A stretch of 64,000 nt of DNA from Dasyornis broadbenti (taxonomy: Eukaryota; Chordata; Aves; Passeriformes; Dasyornithidae), in contig VZRN01006293.1 of assembly GCA_013397935.1 (NCBI GenBank), positions 407,988-471,987 on the forward strand, written 5' to 3'. The position numbers and the translations under genes were made by a program. The notes under the pieces were generated by a model. That model was not told the origin of the DNA and made no database searches. It saw only the letters and a list, made by a program, of their open reading frames with translations. How positions within the stretch are numbered: position 1 is the stretch's first letter; the number at the start of each line of letters is the position of its first letter. Positions 26,424 through 40,451 of this stretch are shown here, piece by piece.

Positions 26424-28982
26424 GTGACATTTGCCTGTATCTTCTCACAACTAAGAAATATGGGGATGTGACATGTGAGTCATTAGTAAGAATATTTTGA
26501 CGTTTTTCTGGGTAGCTCATTGAGTCATCTTTCCACAGATGGAAGTGACTGAGACCATAGCACTGTGTTTAAAGTATGTGTTCTGCTGTGAACCTGTTAC
26601 GCACTCTGGAGTGCAATACACAATAACAGCAAGAGAAAGCTACAGCTCCGGTATCGTATCTGTCATGTTTTCTCTGAGAGGCATTCATAGCCTCTCGCAC
26701 AGTGAAAAACTGTGGAAAGCCTGTTCCCCTGCCTACACAGACATTAATATGGATAACAGGAAAATTATTTTTGCTTCACAGGTAATATTCTTCAGACATT
26801 CTCTTCTGAATAACCCCACTTCTGGGGGCTTTGGAGAGAGTTTGTTGCTTTATGTAGAAGTAACCTCTAGTTACCTATCTTAAGTTCTAGGTTGATATAT
26901 AGGAAGATTGTTGATGCTAACATCAGTGGGGCTTGTGCAAACAAATACAAGACCAAGAGAAATAACTAATATTGTTCACATAATGTCAATAGCACAGATA
27001 TGTATCAGTAGGTACACATTATGTAAAAAAACGGGCATCAGATGGAAACTAATAATAGCATTTTCTTAATTTCCTTTTTTTTTTTAATATCCGAAGTGCA
27101 ACAGCCCAGAGTTATGCTTGGCAAGTTTCAAACAGTACTGTTGCATTTTCTCCAAGCATTTGTAAAAGAATATTGCTGCGTGTTTTAGTCTTTTTTTTTT
27201 TCTTTCCCAGAAGTACAGCTTTTATGAAGTCATTCATTATTTGGAAAGGTTTGAAGTGATTTAGAAGTTATGCTTAAAGGTATTTCAGCCTGTATTTTCC
27301 ATCCAGTCCTTTATTTCTTTGTTCTAAAGTTTCATATATCAATGCTCTATTGTGGGTTACCTGTGAGTCTTTTGTATGGTGTTTTTCCTATTCCCTGAAA
27401 ATCAGCTTTCTTTCTTCATTAAAAAAACAAAAAAGAACAAAAGTTCTTATGCATAACTGCTGCTTTCTTTCCTTCTAACAAGGAAACAACAAAACAAATG
27501 AAAAAGAAACCATTTTGATATTTTTGGTACATCAAAATAAAGATTTAATTTATTGCTATTGGGAAAAATATAAATGATAGAAATGTGAGTTCCTTTCAGA
27601 AATTCCCTAAGAAAGGCACAGAAGTTCAGCATCACAAAAATAGGAGCCTGAAATTAATGTCATCGTTTCGTGTCACATACTTGAGTAAGAGTATTTATGA
27701 GGAGAAAGCTGACACTCTGCAACTTCATCAAAAGAAATATTTGGTATCTTGCATAATCATAGTTACCTTTATCAGAATGTCTTTAAGCTTCAGTACTACA
27801 TAAGGTTTAGGATTCAAAATTTATGATTCAATCAGCTCTACTTCTGCTATTCCATCATAATTCTCTGCTGCTTAATCTCAGAGGTAAATGCTTTGGACCA
27901 GATAAACAGCCAACAGTCTATAACGTGAGAGGGAGGCACACTAACTTTTCTCCCAAAGCACGCTTCCAAGCTAAAATGACATATCCTTTGGAGAATGATG
28001 GAACAAATGAAATTTTTAACACTAGGATGTTTGATGGCTCTCAATTACTCTGCTTTTGCAGAGGGCATTTTTTTTCCAAAGGTGTGTGGCATGCATTTAA
28101 AACAGTGTTTATAAATGGTGTCTTTTACTTTGGTCAAACAGGTATGCAAAGGGAGAGACACAGAGTGGATTTCTGCAATTACACGTTGTGCGTGTACATT
28201 TCAGAAAAACTGGCTGTGGTTAGTGGACTTAGCATCCTAGATGCTGTAAAAATTTCTCTTTACTTGTGTAGTTGCAGATATCCCAGTGCTACTGTTTCTT
28301 CCTCAACAGTGACATCTGCACTGATTATCACTGAAATAACTGCTCACTAATCTCCTTTTAGAGTATGCTGTAGGTTCAGGAGGGTACAAATGAACACAGA
28401 AACCACGGCAGAACAGTATTGCCTTAGCATATGATTGATATAAGCCAGCTGGAACTAAAACTTTTTTTACAAGATTAACAGAGGTATGTTTATTCAAAAT
28501 GGGAATATATTTATTTGGAGAAAATTGTTTAGCTGCCTCCTCTGGTAGGAGGGTGTTCGTTTTGGGACACTGTCAGGAACTAAGAAGTTTTCTTTCCTGT
28601 GTTACCTACTTCAGCAATCAGATGGAGCAGATTTCATAATTAAATGTGCTGAAAAGATCTCAAAGTGACTTGACTAAATGAATTACTAAACTTAAAACCA
28701 TGTCAGAATCAAGAGGCAGTTTTGCAATCTGCTCTGTACAGTCTAGCATTGCAAATAAAGTGCTGATCTAATCTTTTCCATGACAGGAGAAAGAGAAACT
28801 ATTTGTGTTTAAACTCTTGTTCATGATACCAACAATTTTCATAAAGAGCACAGTCTTGCCTTGCTCTTCAAGGATTTTAATGATTGAAGCAACTGACTCA
28901 TTTTTTGTAAGCTGTTAATGACTCCTTCTTTAGAGACATCTCTCACAATAGATATTCATATTTTAAAGTACTGCCGTATCTC

Positions 28983-29056
28983 AAAGTATTTTGACAGAAT
29001 AAGTAAATGTTGTATTATCAAAATATTTTGACAGAATGAGTAAATATCACATTATC
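28983..29056. repeat. Tandem duplication, 37-bp period
   Basis: Two adjacent 37-bp units, each of the form AAA(G/A)TATTTTGACAGAAT, then AGTAAAT, ending CATTATC or TATTATC. The copies differ by a handful of substitutions. No known family. Confidence 0.85.
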
Positions 29057-30711
29057 TGTATAAAAGGAACAACAATAGTGGTGCAGGAATTACTTGCAAT
29101 AAAATTCAATTAATGGAGAAAGCTGAAGTAGAATTTAGACCCACAGTACCTCTCATCAGATGTTTAAGGATTAAGACATACATGAATTTCATTGATCTTT
29201 TCTTTTCCTGCGAATTTAAATTTTCACATGGAAATGCTGGCCATATTTCCTACATATTCCACTCTACTTCATGGGTTGTCATGAGAACTCATGCTTCTGA
29301 GAATAAACTGACGATTGATATTAGCTACTAAATTATAACTCTGGGAGTGGTAATTATTTAAATCCCTTTTCAGTCCTACTTACACAAGTCCACCTTTTAG
29401 AAAGTACAATGAAATTCTGAGGGAGTCTCCTTGAGCCTCCTTCACTGATTATTTATATTTATCATTTAGTCTACTTCAGTTGGGCACTTTAATAACCATC
29501 CATATGAATACTACTTAGTAAAAAAGTGTTCTGTGATCCAGAAGTCACACCTTTGTGAAATAGCCACATTTTTCTGAGACAATTTTGTGGTACAAACAGA
29601 AACTACTCCCCAGTGAAAACCAGCTTTAGGTTTGAGCCATCTACTATGCAACTGTTAACCTGATAACAGAATTAGTCTGCTGAGTAAGCAGAGTCCTCTC
29701 AAAAGGAAAATAATAATATGTAGAGGAATTTTTCACTATGTTTGAGAAAGAGCAAGTGTGTCCATGGATGCACACATGAGGTTTCTTGCTTTGAAAGAAA
29801 AGGAAGTGGAGAATAAATCCCATCTGGAATATAGAAAAAAGTTTCAAAAGACTCTTCAAAGAGTCTCAGCTAATCCTGTGGGAGACTCAAGAAGTGGGAG
29901 ATGAATCTGGGGAATAAAAAGGAGATCTTTAATTAAACTCCTTAAGCTCTGTGTGTGCATGTGCATGTTACATATGTCTACTGCTAGAACTATTTGCTCA
30001 CTCCTTGGTGGGTGTTACTGTATTGCACAGTTCAAGTTCCCTTCCAAAAGTAAGTTGAGACCCAAAAAATGCAATGGAGAAATAAACAGGAGAGACAGAC
30101 AGACAGACATTCGGTTGAAACACCTGCTGGAGCTTCCAGTCCCTCTTCACTGACTAGGCAGCCCACAAGGATTAGCTATCTTGGAAGTCTGCCTTTGGTA
30201 ACACACTCACACAAGTAACCATGCCAGAATTCATCCAGTGAGAGGGAGTGTAACCTGCTAAGGACTAGAGAAACTTAAAGCTCACTCAGTATGTTCATGC
30301 TGAAGTGCTGCAGAATGCATGATACAAGATTCACTGACAATGATAAATAAAAAAAAAACCAATTTTAGAAACATGTTTTCATGACCCTAATACCCTTTTA
30401 TTTTTTTATTCTGGTTGATCTGTAATCTCATTATGGATTGAAAGAGTAACACTGTTTAAAAGTTTGCAGCATAAAATTGTCTTTGTGTTGCATCAAGTAA
30501 ATTGTTATTTTGGTAGTTCTCTGAGTAAAAGGTGATGGTGAAACCTGAAGAGCACTCTTTTGGCTTCTAAGCAGCAATATAGCGAATAATGTAGGAATGT
30601 CATAGAACTAAAATCCTTGATATTTCAGCGGTTCTAAATGCCTTCAGTGTTCCTTAGTTTTAACAGCAAGTCTCACAATCTTTCCTGGAATTATGGCACA
30701 TAATGTATAAA

Positions 30712-30760
30712 ACATATATATATATATTTATATATGTATGTATGTGTGTATGTAGGTATA
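30712..30760. repeat. (TA)n/(TATG)n microsatellite
   Basis: A TA run passes into TATG/TGTG tetranucleotide units (ATATATGTATGTATGTGTG). Likely length-variable. Confidence 0.9.
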
Positions 30761-33582
30761 GAGGTGCATATTAAAATGAAAGGGACTGGAAAATGGCACA
30801 CATTTGAGAAACCTAGAGAGAAAGAGTAGTATTTAGTTGCAATTGGGGGAAAAATAGTAATTAAGTAGAAACGGGTTGTGGAGGAAAGGAACTCTTACCT
30901 CAGGAGACAATCTGCCCTACTTTCTTTTCTCACATTTTAAAATCTATGAATCTTTTACTTGCTTTATCACTTTCCTGATTCCCTGCAGGCCAGAGCTGAC
31001 AGCTAAGCCTCTGTTTTATCTTAAACTGTTCAAAGCATGTCAGAAAATGACTTACCCTACTGAGCCTGAAAGTAGCAGGAACCCACCTACTGGTTACCTC
31101 CAGTCCAGATGATCACTGTTGCTTGAGTGAAATCGTAATGATAGTCCCAGAACAGCTGGCAGATTGTTACAATAGATGGTCTTTTACTGCTTCCAGTTGA
31201 AATCCAGAAACTGAGTTGACTTTTTTATTATTATCTGTAGAGGTAATTATTTATGTCTTGAGCCACTCTGATATCAGCACATAAAGATAGTTTTTCAGCC
31301 TGTGTTATTAACAGCTGTTTTGTGTATGGACAGGGTCAAGCAGTTGCACCGTCTGTTCAGAACAGAGAATCAACTCTGTTCATTCTGTGGGCTCTCTTCA
31401 CTGTCTTTGAATATAATCTTTAAAAATCCTTTCTATTTTTATTCCATTGCACTGCTAAGAATTAGCTTTACTGTTGTTGCTACACTTTGGCATGATAAAA
31501 TGCAGGGATAAGGTGAGTGTGGCTGCATTCATGTCTCTAAAAATAGGATTCCACTGGAATTTCTACAGTCATTTCACTTTAGTAGGTGTTAACTTGTGGT
31601 AAAAATTGATATACCTCAGTTCTCTGTGATCAAGCAAAATAAAGCAGAACAGGAATTGCAGACTGTTTATGCTCAGCCTATATCATGGAAGAATATGTTC
31701 ATGTACTGCATTTCATGTTCAAAGTTTTACTATCCGTATTATCACGACAAGTGGCATGTAAGGTTAAAATTCATCTGAATTAACCTGAACCTGCATTTTG
31801 CCATTCTCAGGAGGAAGCTGCAACACCATTCTTCACTGCTATTAGCTCTTGTGAGATAACTGTTTCTCTTTTGGTAACTGAGGGGGAATGTACCACTAAT
31901 GCTAGGCACAACTCCTTTTATTGTGACAGGTTATCTTTGGATTTTGTACTGGTGAGAATGTAGGGGGTTTTTTGTTGATGTCCGGTTAACTAATAACAAC
32001 CAAATTTGAAGGTAAAAGTTAGAGGACTTATGAATCTGTGAAGGTCTGGAAAACTCACCCAGAATGAGTCTTTCAATTCTTCCCACTATTCTGAAGCCAC
32101 AAGAGGTGGGATGTATATTGCTATTAGTTATGCACATCAGAAACTTCCTTTTTGCAGGGTGAAACATTTTCCAAAGTTTCTCCAAAAATATCAGGGATGC
32201 CATTTTGGGTCTTTGCTTACCATAAAGCCTTCAACCCTAGTCCTGTTAGGAAGTATTCTTTACAACGGCAGTGATTTTATTTTTCATAAAATTTGATTCT
32301 GTTGTTGGCACACTTAAACTCATTATACTGTGCAAACAAGAGAAATTATCTCCTCTCCAATTTACACTAGGAGATCATGCAACTAGAGTAGAGATTGAAA
32401 TTACTACCTTGAATTAGGAAACAAATGTCAGTCATATGGTCTTTTTGAACTATTTTAGGTGCATAAGAACTTAACATGAATTGTGTTACTTGCTGAAATG
32501 TATTTCTTTGCTCTTATTATGCTCACTCTTCACCAATTTAAATGCCAGATAATTTCTGAATTTTTGGAATTTCTGAGTTCCGTAAATCCGTATCATGATG
32601 CTGTGGTAGGCTCTAGGGTGTATAAGGATGCTGGGACTGAAAATACATTGGGACAAAAGGCTGTATTTCCTCTTTACTAAATACCAATGACATTGTCAAA
32701 ATTACAATCTGAAGACATGTTTCAGAGATGTGAGAAACTTGGACAGAATTGCCTAAGATAGGGGGATTGTGTACAAACCACTGTTCAGTTGTGTATGTTA
32801 GTTGAGTGACTTTATCACACGTTGTTGAAACATTTAAAAAACCAGAAGGGCAGTTGAGTCATTTTTGTGTCCTTCATAAAAACACCCTTTATAGAAGAAG
32901 TTCCAAAGTAATTCATGGTCCCTGTTCATTGCATTGTGGTGGGGCTTGGTTTGTGCCGAGGGCCATCATTTGAAAGGACTCATCACCTTCTGAGTGATCT
33001 GCAGCAGGATAGCATCAACAATATTATGGATGATTTCCAAAAAGTACAATGTGGTTGCTAAAAATAGATAGGGGAAGAGAAACAGATTTTCCAAGTGTAA
33101 ACTACACAACATGAAAGCTTGGGGTACATAGGCACACATTTTTATTCAGTCCCAGATTTGTCGGTGCCTTTCTTCTCCATTATAAAAAAGGGACAATAAT
33201 ATCCTCACTTTACAAAGGCATAGGAATACTATTTCAGTTTTTAGGGTATTTTGAACAAATACCGATGATACTGCTGTCCTTATTAGATGGACAGATCTGC
33301 CAATGGGCTGATGAAAGAAATGATGATGAACGAAGGTGACAAGCTACAGATCATCATAAAAGAAATTAACTTCAGCAAATGAAAAATTCTGTGTTATGCA
33401 ATATTGCTTGTCTGGATTTGTGGTAGCTGCTGTAATTGTTTCACTGCAGGAAGTGATAGTGATGTGGATAGCAAGGCACAATTTTCAAACAGTTTTTAAA
33501 AAATATATATTTTGCTGAGCAGAAATGTAAAATAAAAATTTGTGTTTTAAAATATTCATTTATTTTTCTTTCTTTCTTACAG

Positions 33583-33732
33583 CTTGTGGCCAATGCAATC
33601 CTTTTTGTCAGTGTAAATTTGTATGGGGTCTTTGTGAGGATTTTGACAGAAAGGGCTCAGAGGAAGGCATTCCTTCAGGCCAGGAACTGCATTGAGGACA
33701 GGCTGAGGCTGGAGGATGAAAATGAAAAACAG
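33583..33732 (+). CDS. ADCY1: ADCY1 internal exon A (end of TM6 and signalling helix)
   Basis: Internal coding exon of adenylate cyclase type 1, the neuronal Ca2+/calmodulin-stimulated membrane enzyme that converts ATP to cyclic AMP. What is seen: a pyrimidine-rich tract ending in TTACAG precedes the exon, and CAG|GTCAGT follows it. The 150 bases read as 50 codons, phase 0 at both ends, without a stop. The first ~21 residues are hydrophobic (LVANAILFVSVNLYGVFVRI), fitting the last helix of the first membrane cassette. The rest is charged and helical, including ERAQRKAFLQAR and RLRLEDENEKQ. Known of the family: this charged stretch is the signalling helix linking the membrane to the C1a catalytic domain, and these motifs are characteristic of ADCY1. 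ADCY8 and ADCY3 differ here. Inference: this corresponds to exon 2 of mammalian ADCY1, roughly residues 216-265 by human numbering. The frame continues directly into the exon at 52062. Confidence 0.97.
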
Positions 33733-36700
33733 GTCAGTTTCTAAGCCTTATTTATTTTTCTCTGTTTCTCCTGAGATGACTGTAGTTGTGTGAACCACAG
33801 GTTAGGGCACTGTTGCCAAATGTATATGAGGGCATGTGTGCATTTCCATTGTGAAGGGAGTGCCAGCTCTTCCTCCCCAGTGCATGCACACTCTTCACTC
33901 TTCATCTGCAGCACTCAGAGAAGGTGCAGGCTGGCCCCAAAGCCACTGTCAGCTCCAGTGCCAGAGGGGATCTATTTTAGGGCTGAGTCAAAGCTAACAT
34001 TTTATTGTAATATAAGATTGTGGTTATTTATTGGCATGGATGTTTTTGGGTGGGTGTTAGATGCACTGTCAATACTCTTCTTCTGGCTGAGTGTGCTATA
34101 ACCTGTTTGCCTTCATGACACCTATAAAAAAAAGTCAACATTTTGGGCACAAGGAGCTGCACTGATAACTGAATAAGTATAATTGATACAAGAATATTGT
34201 GCAACTAATAACAAGAATCACCGTGATAGAAATCAATATCTCTTCTCAAAAATCACCTCAGTTATTTGATGGTTTATTTCACACAATTTCATCAAACAGC
34301 CTTCCAAGCATATTTGGAAATAATAGAAAAAAAGTGCTGTCTTGTGGAGCTTGCTGTTGTTACTCACAGGTTTGAGGCTTAAACCTACTGTGATCTGTCG
34401 GTCTATAAGGTTTGGAGTAGCTTTTTCTTTCTGTGCAGGTGGTAATAGAGGGTCACACTGGAATACCTAGATTGACCTCTGTGGCATGGTGATTACTTAT
34501 GCCAAACAAGATGTCAGGGTCCTCAAAGCTTGTGTACCTCACACAATTTTACCTCCCCTCATTTGCAATTTCTCTAGGAAGTCTATTCCTATGTGTGTGA
34601 TAATGCAGGTCCTTGAGTATTTTCTATTATGAATTAAGTAAATGTGGTTTTATGACCTGAACATAACTCTGTAATAAGTAGATGTCTCTTTGAACAACTG
34701 CATATCTTTGCTGGCTGTGTAAAAATGGTATTAGGATCAAAGCCTTTAGATTTAATTCTGGTCTTTTGTAATCCAAAGCTGCAGATTTTTTAAAAGCATA
34801 AATGTACCATAAATGAATTTCCATGGGATTTAGACAAGCCTGCCATTTGTGCCTTTGGAAACCTTCCTCTGGGATCCAACATGAGAACAAAATCGATTTT
34901 TGTGTTTTTCTTGTTAGCACATTAGCAATCTGTCTTATTTTATGTATTACCCATGCATATAGAAACACAACAAAAGCAAAAACATTACACATAAATGACA
35001 TTATTTTTGATAGTATACCTAGATAATCCTGCAAATGTTTTTCCAATACATTATACAGGTCAGGGAAGAGAATAAACTTTTCTTCTACACTTGTGAAATT
35101 AACTTCATGCATTACAGTGTAAAACTCAATGCAGTAGTGAAATATGCCGATTAGCTGTCAGAAGTACCATCAAAATACTTTCTCTGGCTGTTCTCACACA
35201 ATATTAGCATACCTCTAAAACCAGAATGAGAACTAAGACATGATTACAGGCTACAAAATTATTCTGCAATTGCTGTGGCATAACATACCCTGAGTTCTCA
35301 GCTGGCAACACTCGAGAGTGTTTTGGGAGGAGAAGAAATGCTACTGACCTAGTTCAATTTTTGTGATCATTCCTGTATTTTCGTTCTCTAAAGTATCAAC
35401 ATTACATGTTAAAAAGGACTGAATGTTTTCATCAATCTTTCTTGTCTTATCCAAGTGCTCTGCCCTAAAAAACATAGCCTTCTAACACTGAGAATTGTAA
35501 TCCAAAATGCTAAAACCTTTCCTTGATATTTCTGTGCAAGTCTCTAACTGGAAAGGAAAGAACATGCTCTTGGCTTTTGAACATACACAGCTTTCTGGAG
35601 TTAAAGTGTTGACTGTGTGAGACAGATGCCACAGCTGAAACTGTAAGTGAGATTTCTTCCTCTGTGTCCTACTTACAGTGAATTCTCTTCATGGGATGCG
35701 TTTGTAGTAATAGTCCCATGCGGTAGTTTTGATAAAACTATTTTTATGAGCAAGAATAAATATCTCATGTTGTAGAATTTTTGGACTCATGCAAGTAGGA
35801 TTTGAAAGTGTTGTTGCAGAGAAGGGGAGCAGACAAACTCTATTTATTTTAAAATTCAGTGTAATGCTCACCCCATGATCTGTTCTCTGTGGTCACAAAG
35901 AACAACTGTCCTTGATGGTGGATGGCATCATCCATTTGTTGCATGGCTGAACGTTAGACTGCAACTCCACCAGAAGCAAAGGCCAAGAACCAAATAAGTT
36001 TTAGATAATGAGCAAATAATTATAATCATTCACTTGAGATAAGATTCACTTCTTCTCTTATTATCTATAAATCTCAGCAGCAAGCCATCCTCTGCAGAGC
36101 AAACAGCTAAGAATAATTATTGTGATATGGATCATGTTCCCTGGAATTGTGTTTTTTCCATTCCTGCTCAGTCAGAGCATGTGAACACTTCCACTCACTC
36201 CCACTGCACCATCTCTCTGTGTCCACTTCCTTAATTCCAGATCATCCTTTGTCCATACAGCAAAAAAGTAGCATCACCCAGCTCTCTGACTGACTCCTGG
36301 TGTTAGACATCCCAGCTGACCTTCCAGGCAGCGCTTCACCCATCACTCACCAAAGAAAGGAGCAAGCAGGGGTGGGAAATGGGGGATGTATTCAGTATAG
36401 AAAAAGGAGTCTGCTGCTGATTGAGCTGATTGACATCTGACTAAGAGGGCATATGAATAAGGAAAATGTGGCTCACCATGTATTAATTCCAGGTGTAGTG
36501 GCTCCTGAAGTGGAGCTGTGCTCCAAGGAAGAGATATCATTGTGCTTTTGAGGCCATCTTAACTTGAAAAGCAACTACTGTCTTTAAAGACCTGTAGACT
36601 CCCATTTTCCAGGTGTCTCAGCAATTGTATAGTTTTGTTGTCCCCACAGTTTTGTGGCCATCACTCTATGTACTAATTAATACTCTAATTATGCACTGTG

Positions 36701-39700
36701 TGAAACAGAACTTCCTTTCATTTTTCATAGACTTGTTGTCTGATGAATTGATTGTGTGCTCTACAGCTCTTGTTTTGTGACATGGGTAATCATCCTACAG
36801 CAGCCTCTTCCATGCCACTCACAACACCGTAGACTTTTAGAACCCTGCTCATCTCTCTTTCCAGCCTGAAAACCTGTAGTGTCTTTGGTCTCCTGATACC
36901 CCAATCTTGCCAACCTTGTAACGAGTCTTAATCATAATCCCTCTATTCCTTGCCCTGACAATAAGAATATTTTTATGCATATGCATACATTGAATCTGGG
37001 GATAAATCATAGAACTTGCCTTGGTGAAATGCACTTGCTCTAGCACAGGTTAACGTGAAAAGTGTCTGTTGCTTTCATGTAAGGAAAGCCATAAAAACAT
37101 TTGACTGTGTGCAAAACTTCAAAGCCCACAAAAACACCTAAGATATCTTCACTGGTTATTTAATTGCATGAGTACATGCAAATGTGGTTGCAGAATAAAG
37201 ACCATCTTTCAAGCTGCTTGTTCAGATCTTTCCTTCCTTCCTAAATGTTTCTTTTGTACTTCCTCACAATTAGAAATGAGGGCGGAAAATCAACTGGAGA
37301 ATACCAAAGTCTCCAGAATGGGGGATTTGCTATCTTAAAAACTAATTGTGAAAACACATCTAGTTTTTCAAACCATTGGGAGTGGAGAAATGTATTTATT
37401 GGTGGCACCTGTCTTTCATGAAATATCCTGAAAAATCACCTGTCTTTCTCTACAATGCATGAAATTTATGTTTATTTAACATCAGAATCTGGAAGAAGCA
37501 CTTAAAAATAGACTGAGGGTTAGGAAGCATGGGGCTGCGACAACCAGCTCTGTGCCTAGCTTCAGGACCAGAAGCCTGCCACTCCAAGTAGACTAATCAG
37601 CTTTGCTGAGAGAGAGGATTGTTCAACACCATGCTACAGCAGTAACGCTGGCTGTGGGAGACAGACTAGCACTTTGGTGGTGCTCTGCAGTGCTTCCCTA
37701 CATGCTCACCAGATCATGTGCAGCTGGCTAAATTTTCCTTATGCAGTGCTGAATTGTGTGTGCAAATGGCTGCATGCATATGTGTCTGCATTCCTGGTGT
37801 CTTCTGCAATTTAGGGTAATGTCCTTAATGCTGCATGTATTAACTGGGTCACCTCTGAGTCAGAGATTTGATTAATAACTATTCATAGAAATGGAAAAGG
37901 TGTCAACGAAAGATAGCACGAGTCTCAGTGCACAGTACTTTGAACTGCTGCTTAGAGTGTCTTGGGCTCAAATTCCCTGTTGCATTCAGATTCCCCTTTA
38001 AAACAATTTAATCTAGACATCACGCATTTTTGATATGTGTATTACTTCCTGTATCTTTGAGTCAAAAGATGACACTTACAGAAACCCTCCAGTGGTTTTC
38101 TCTGTTGTGTTTAATTTCAAGCACTTATGAAGAAAAGAAAAAAATTACATTAAGTTTGAATAAAGCAAACCATGTTGGACTTTGTTTTGATAACAGTTTG
38201 CTGAGGTTTTTATCCTTGCAATTCAGCAGTCAAACTGAGGAATTAGTTATTTGCACAGCCCCAGGCAGAAGTAATTTCTGGAGTGCCTGACAACATGCTT
38301 ATCAGCTTCTCCTCATGTTTCCCATACTTTTTGTTCTCAGAATCTTGCATCTTTTTTTCATTGCAGTGCAGAAGAATGTATGAAATTTATCATTAAAATA
38401 CAGGCCTTGTTTCTATAACCACTCATACTGGCTGAGTGCAGCAGCAAATTGCCCTGCAGCAAAAATTTCACCTGGATCATGTGTGGATGAAGAGCATGTT
38501 CTTGTCAAATTATCTAGTGTGCAATAGGGAAGTGATATTGGTTTTGCACAAATTGTAGGGTGCATGATAATACCTGATCCTCTGCAAAACTAGCCGGTAT
38601 GATCTTTGAAAAACATAGGTGAACTAACTAATTTTAGCTGACAGGTCGTACCACATTAGTGCTGTATTCTCTGTTTCAGGGAAGCTTAAAATTGTATCTA
38701 TTCTCCCATCAAATCACAATTTTATACAGGAAATTCCATCTTCAAAAATCTGTTTATTCTTTACTAGTATCAGGAAAAAGAGAAAATAAGGAGTGTTGCA
38801 ATTTCAGGCTGTCAACTTGAACTACTGGACTTCAGGCCTGCTTGTGCAGGCTGACCACCAGCGCCTCTTAGCCAAGCAGCAGCATCAGAGCATGGAACCT
38901 GTCTTGCTGTCTGCTTCGTTTGCCCCATTTGGCTGCTTAGATCCTTACACAGAAAAGACATGAGCTGTTGGCTACCTTTACCCTGCTATGTGACATCCCT
39001 AGTCTATCCTCCACCTTTCTCACGTTAAAAGAGACATGGAGACACGTTTGTCTCTCCCACACAGCAGTAATTGCCCAGAAGCTTTCTACTGACCAGTACC
39101 TGTTAGTCTCCAGTCCTGCAATAATTGTGCATGTGTGTATCCTTCATAGAGCAAATAATACAGCTGAGGGCTACTCAGGTGAAATGAAAACATCTAGGTG
39201 GAAGGCTTCATCTTCAGCCTAAATTCATTAGGAGTTGCTTGTAATCCCTTGGAAGGAAAGGTATAGCAAACAAAAAATGTGTTTTAATTTTACAGATCTA
39301 TTGCACTTCTTGTTATGCAGAATAAACAGCTCAATCTGACTGCAGTTAGTGCAAGAAGCTACATTGCTTGGCATGCCACCAGGATTCCTCTTACCTGGCT
39401 TTGGCCAAGTGAAAGTGAGGCTTGTAATCTAACCTTTTAACCTGCTGGCAGTAATCCCTACTAGTAACAGGCACATCCAAGGGTAGTCCAGCCCTTCTAT
39501 CCTGAACTCCTTCTTTAACATAAGATGAGGTTTTTCCTTGGAAGTGTTTACAAAAGGACACCTCAATTTAGGGCTGCGCAGCTGTAGGATGAGAGACATA
39601 CCTTGCTACTAGACTTTCAGTGCTAAAGTGTAGAAATATACGATAAAGTGGGTAACATACAATAAAAAAAATACAGTTGTGAATCATATAAAGTTAATAT

Positions 39701-39860
39701 ATTTTAATTGCAGTGTAATTTTATTATTTTAGCTACATGCTTTTATTTTACAAAATGAAACTTAAGAAAACTTAAAAAGCCACACATAACAACAGGCCAG
39801 ATCATTACTATAACAATTTGATTGAACTGTATTTCATCCTCTGAAAGCTTTCTGATGTCA

Positions 39861-39865
39861 GTAAA
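39861..39865. repeat. Target-site duplication, left copy (GTAAA)
   Basis: GTAAA immediately precedes the TG end of the solo LTR and is repeated exactly after its CA end. It marks a simple insertion into what was once a single GTAAA in the intron. Confidence 0.8.
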
Positions 39866-40451
39866 TGCTGTGGTTTAACCCCAGGCAGCAACTAAGCACC
39901 ACATAACCACTCACTCCCTCCTTCCCTCCATGGTGAGATGGGGGAGAGAATAGGAAAAGCAAAGGTGAGAAAACTCGTGGATTGAGATAAAGACACTTTA
40001 ATAGCTAAAGCAAAAGCTGCACATGCAAGCAAAACAAAACAAGACATTAATTCACTGCTTCCCATTGGCAGGCAGGTGTTCAGCCATTCCTGGGAAAGCA
40101 GAGTTTCATCACATGTAATGGTCACATGAGAAGACAAATGCCATGACTCTGAATAATGTCTTGCCCCCTTCCTCCTTTTTCCACCAGTTTATATGCTGAG
40201 CATGACACCATATGTTATGGAAAATCCCTTTGATTAGTTGGGGTCAGTTGTCCCAGCGGTGTCCCCTCCCAGCTTCATGTGCATCTAAAGCCTCGCTGGC
40301 GGGATGGTGTCAGATGCAGAAGAACCCTTGGCTCTGAGTAAACTCTGCTCACCAATAACTAAAACATCCCTGTGTTATCAGCACTGTTTTCAACATAAAT
40401 CCAAAACACAGCCCCCTACTAGCCACTGTGGAGAAAATTAACTCTATGCCA
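39866..40451 (-). mobile_element. Solo ERV LTR with 5-bp target-site duplication
   Basis: Read on the minus strand the element starts TGGCATAGAGTTAATTTTC and ends GGTTAAACCACAGCA: a TG...CA element of 586 bp. The 5-bp sequence GTAAA lies directly on both sides (39861-39865 and 40452-40456). Inside, on the minus strand, are a TATAAA box (AGTTTATA on +, 40186-40193) and an ATTAAA possible polyadenylation signal (39997-40002 on +), in the order expected for U3 then R. The opening GATAGAGTTAATTTTC-type and closing TTAAACCACAGCA-type sequence are known from widespread avian ERV LTRs. A 5-bp duplication fits ERVL-type integration (known of that class). There is no internal viral sequence. It lies antisense to ADCY1. 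Confidence 0.88.
40186..40193 (-). promoter_or_regulatory. TATA box of the solo LTR
   Basis: On the minus strand this reads TATAAACT within GCATATAAACTGG, at the place where avian ERV LTRs of this type have their U3 TATA box. If still active it would drive transcription antisense to ADCY1. There is no evidence of activity from sequence alone. Confidence 0.55.

Larger units (their letters stand above)
1..33582 (+). other. ADCY1: ADCY1 intron upstream of exon A (3' part of intron 1)
   Basis: No exon is recognisable in these 33.6 kb. The first ADCY1 exon is GC-rich in known genes and no GC-rich, CpG-dense block is present, so it should lie upstream. Features seen are listed separately: a pyrimidine repeat at the left edge, short tandem duplications (1763, 22218, 22950, 28983), an A18 run at 2246-2263, a CR1 interrupted by an LTR (13939-14628), a possible CR1 tail scrap near 17550, a sister LTR (26015-26423), two TA/TG-rich microsatellites, and an N gap. 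The stretches 50-13930, 17600-22200, 23020-26010, 26430-28980, 29060-30710 and 30760-33580 otherwise show only AT-rich unique-looking sequence with many stops and homopolymer runs. The open frames there have no recognisable domains. The intron ends with a pyrimidine tract and TTACAG. Confidence 0.85.

Noticed and set aside
26010..26428. Target-site duplication ATAAC/GTGAC around the LTR
   Set aside because: Two of five bases differ, so chance cannot be excluded.
34627..35112. 161-codon open frame on the minus strand
   Set aside because: No recognisable domain, no repeat similarity, unremarkable AT-rich composition and no splice or promoter context. It is most likely chance.
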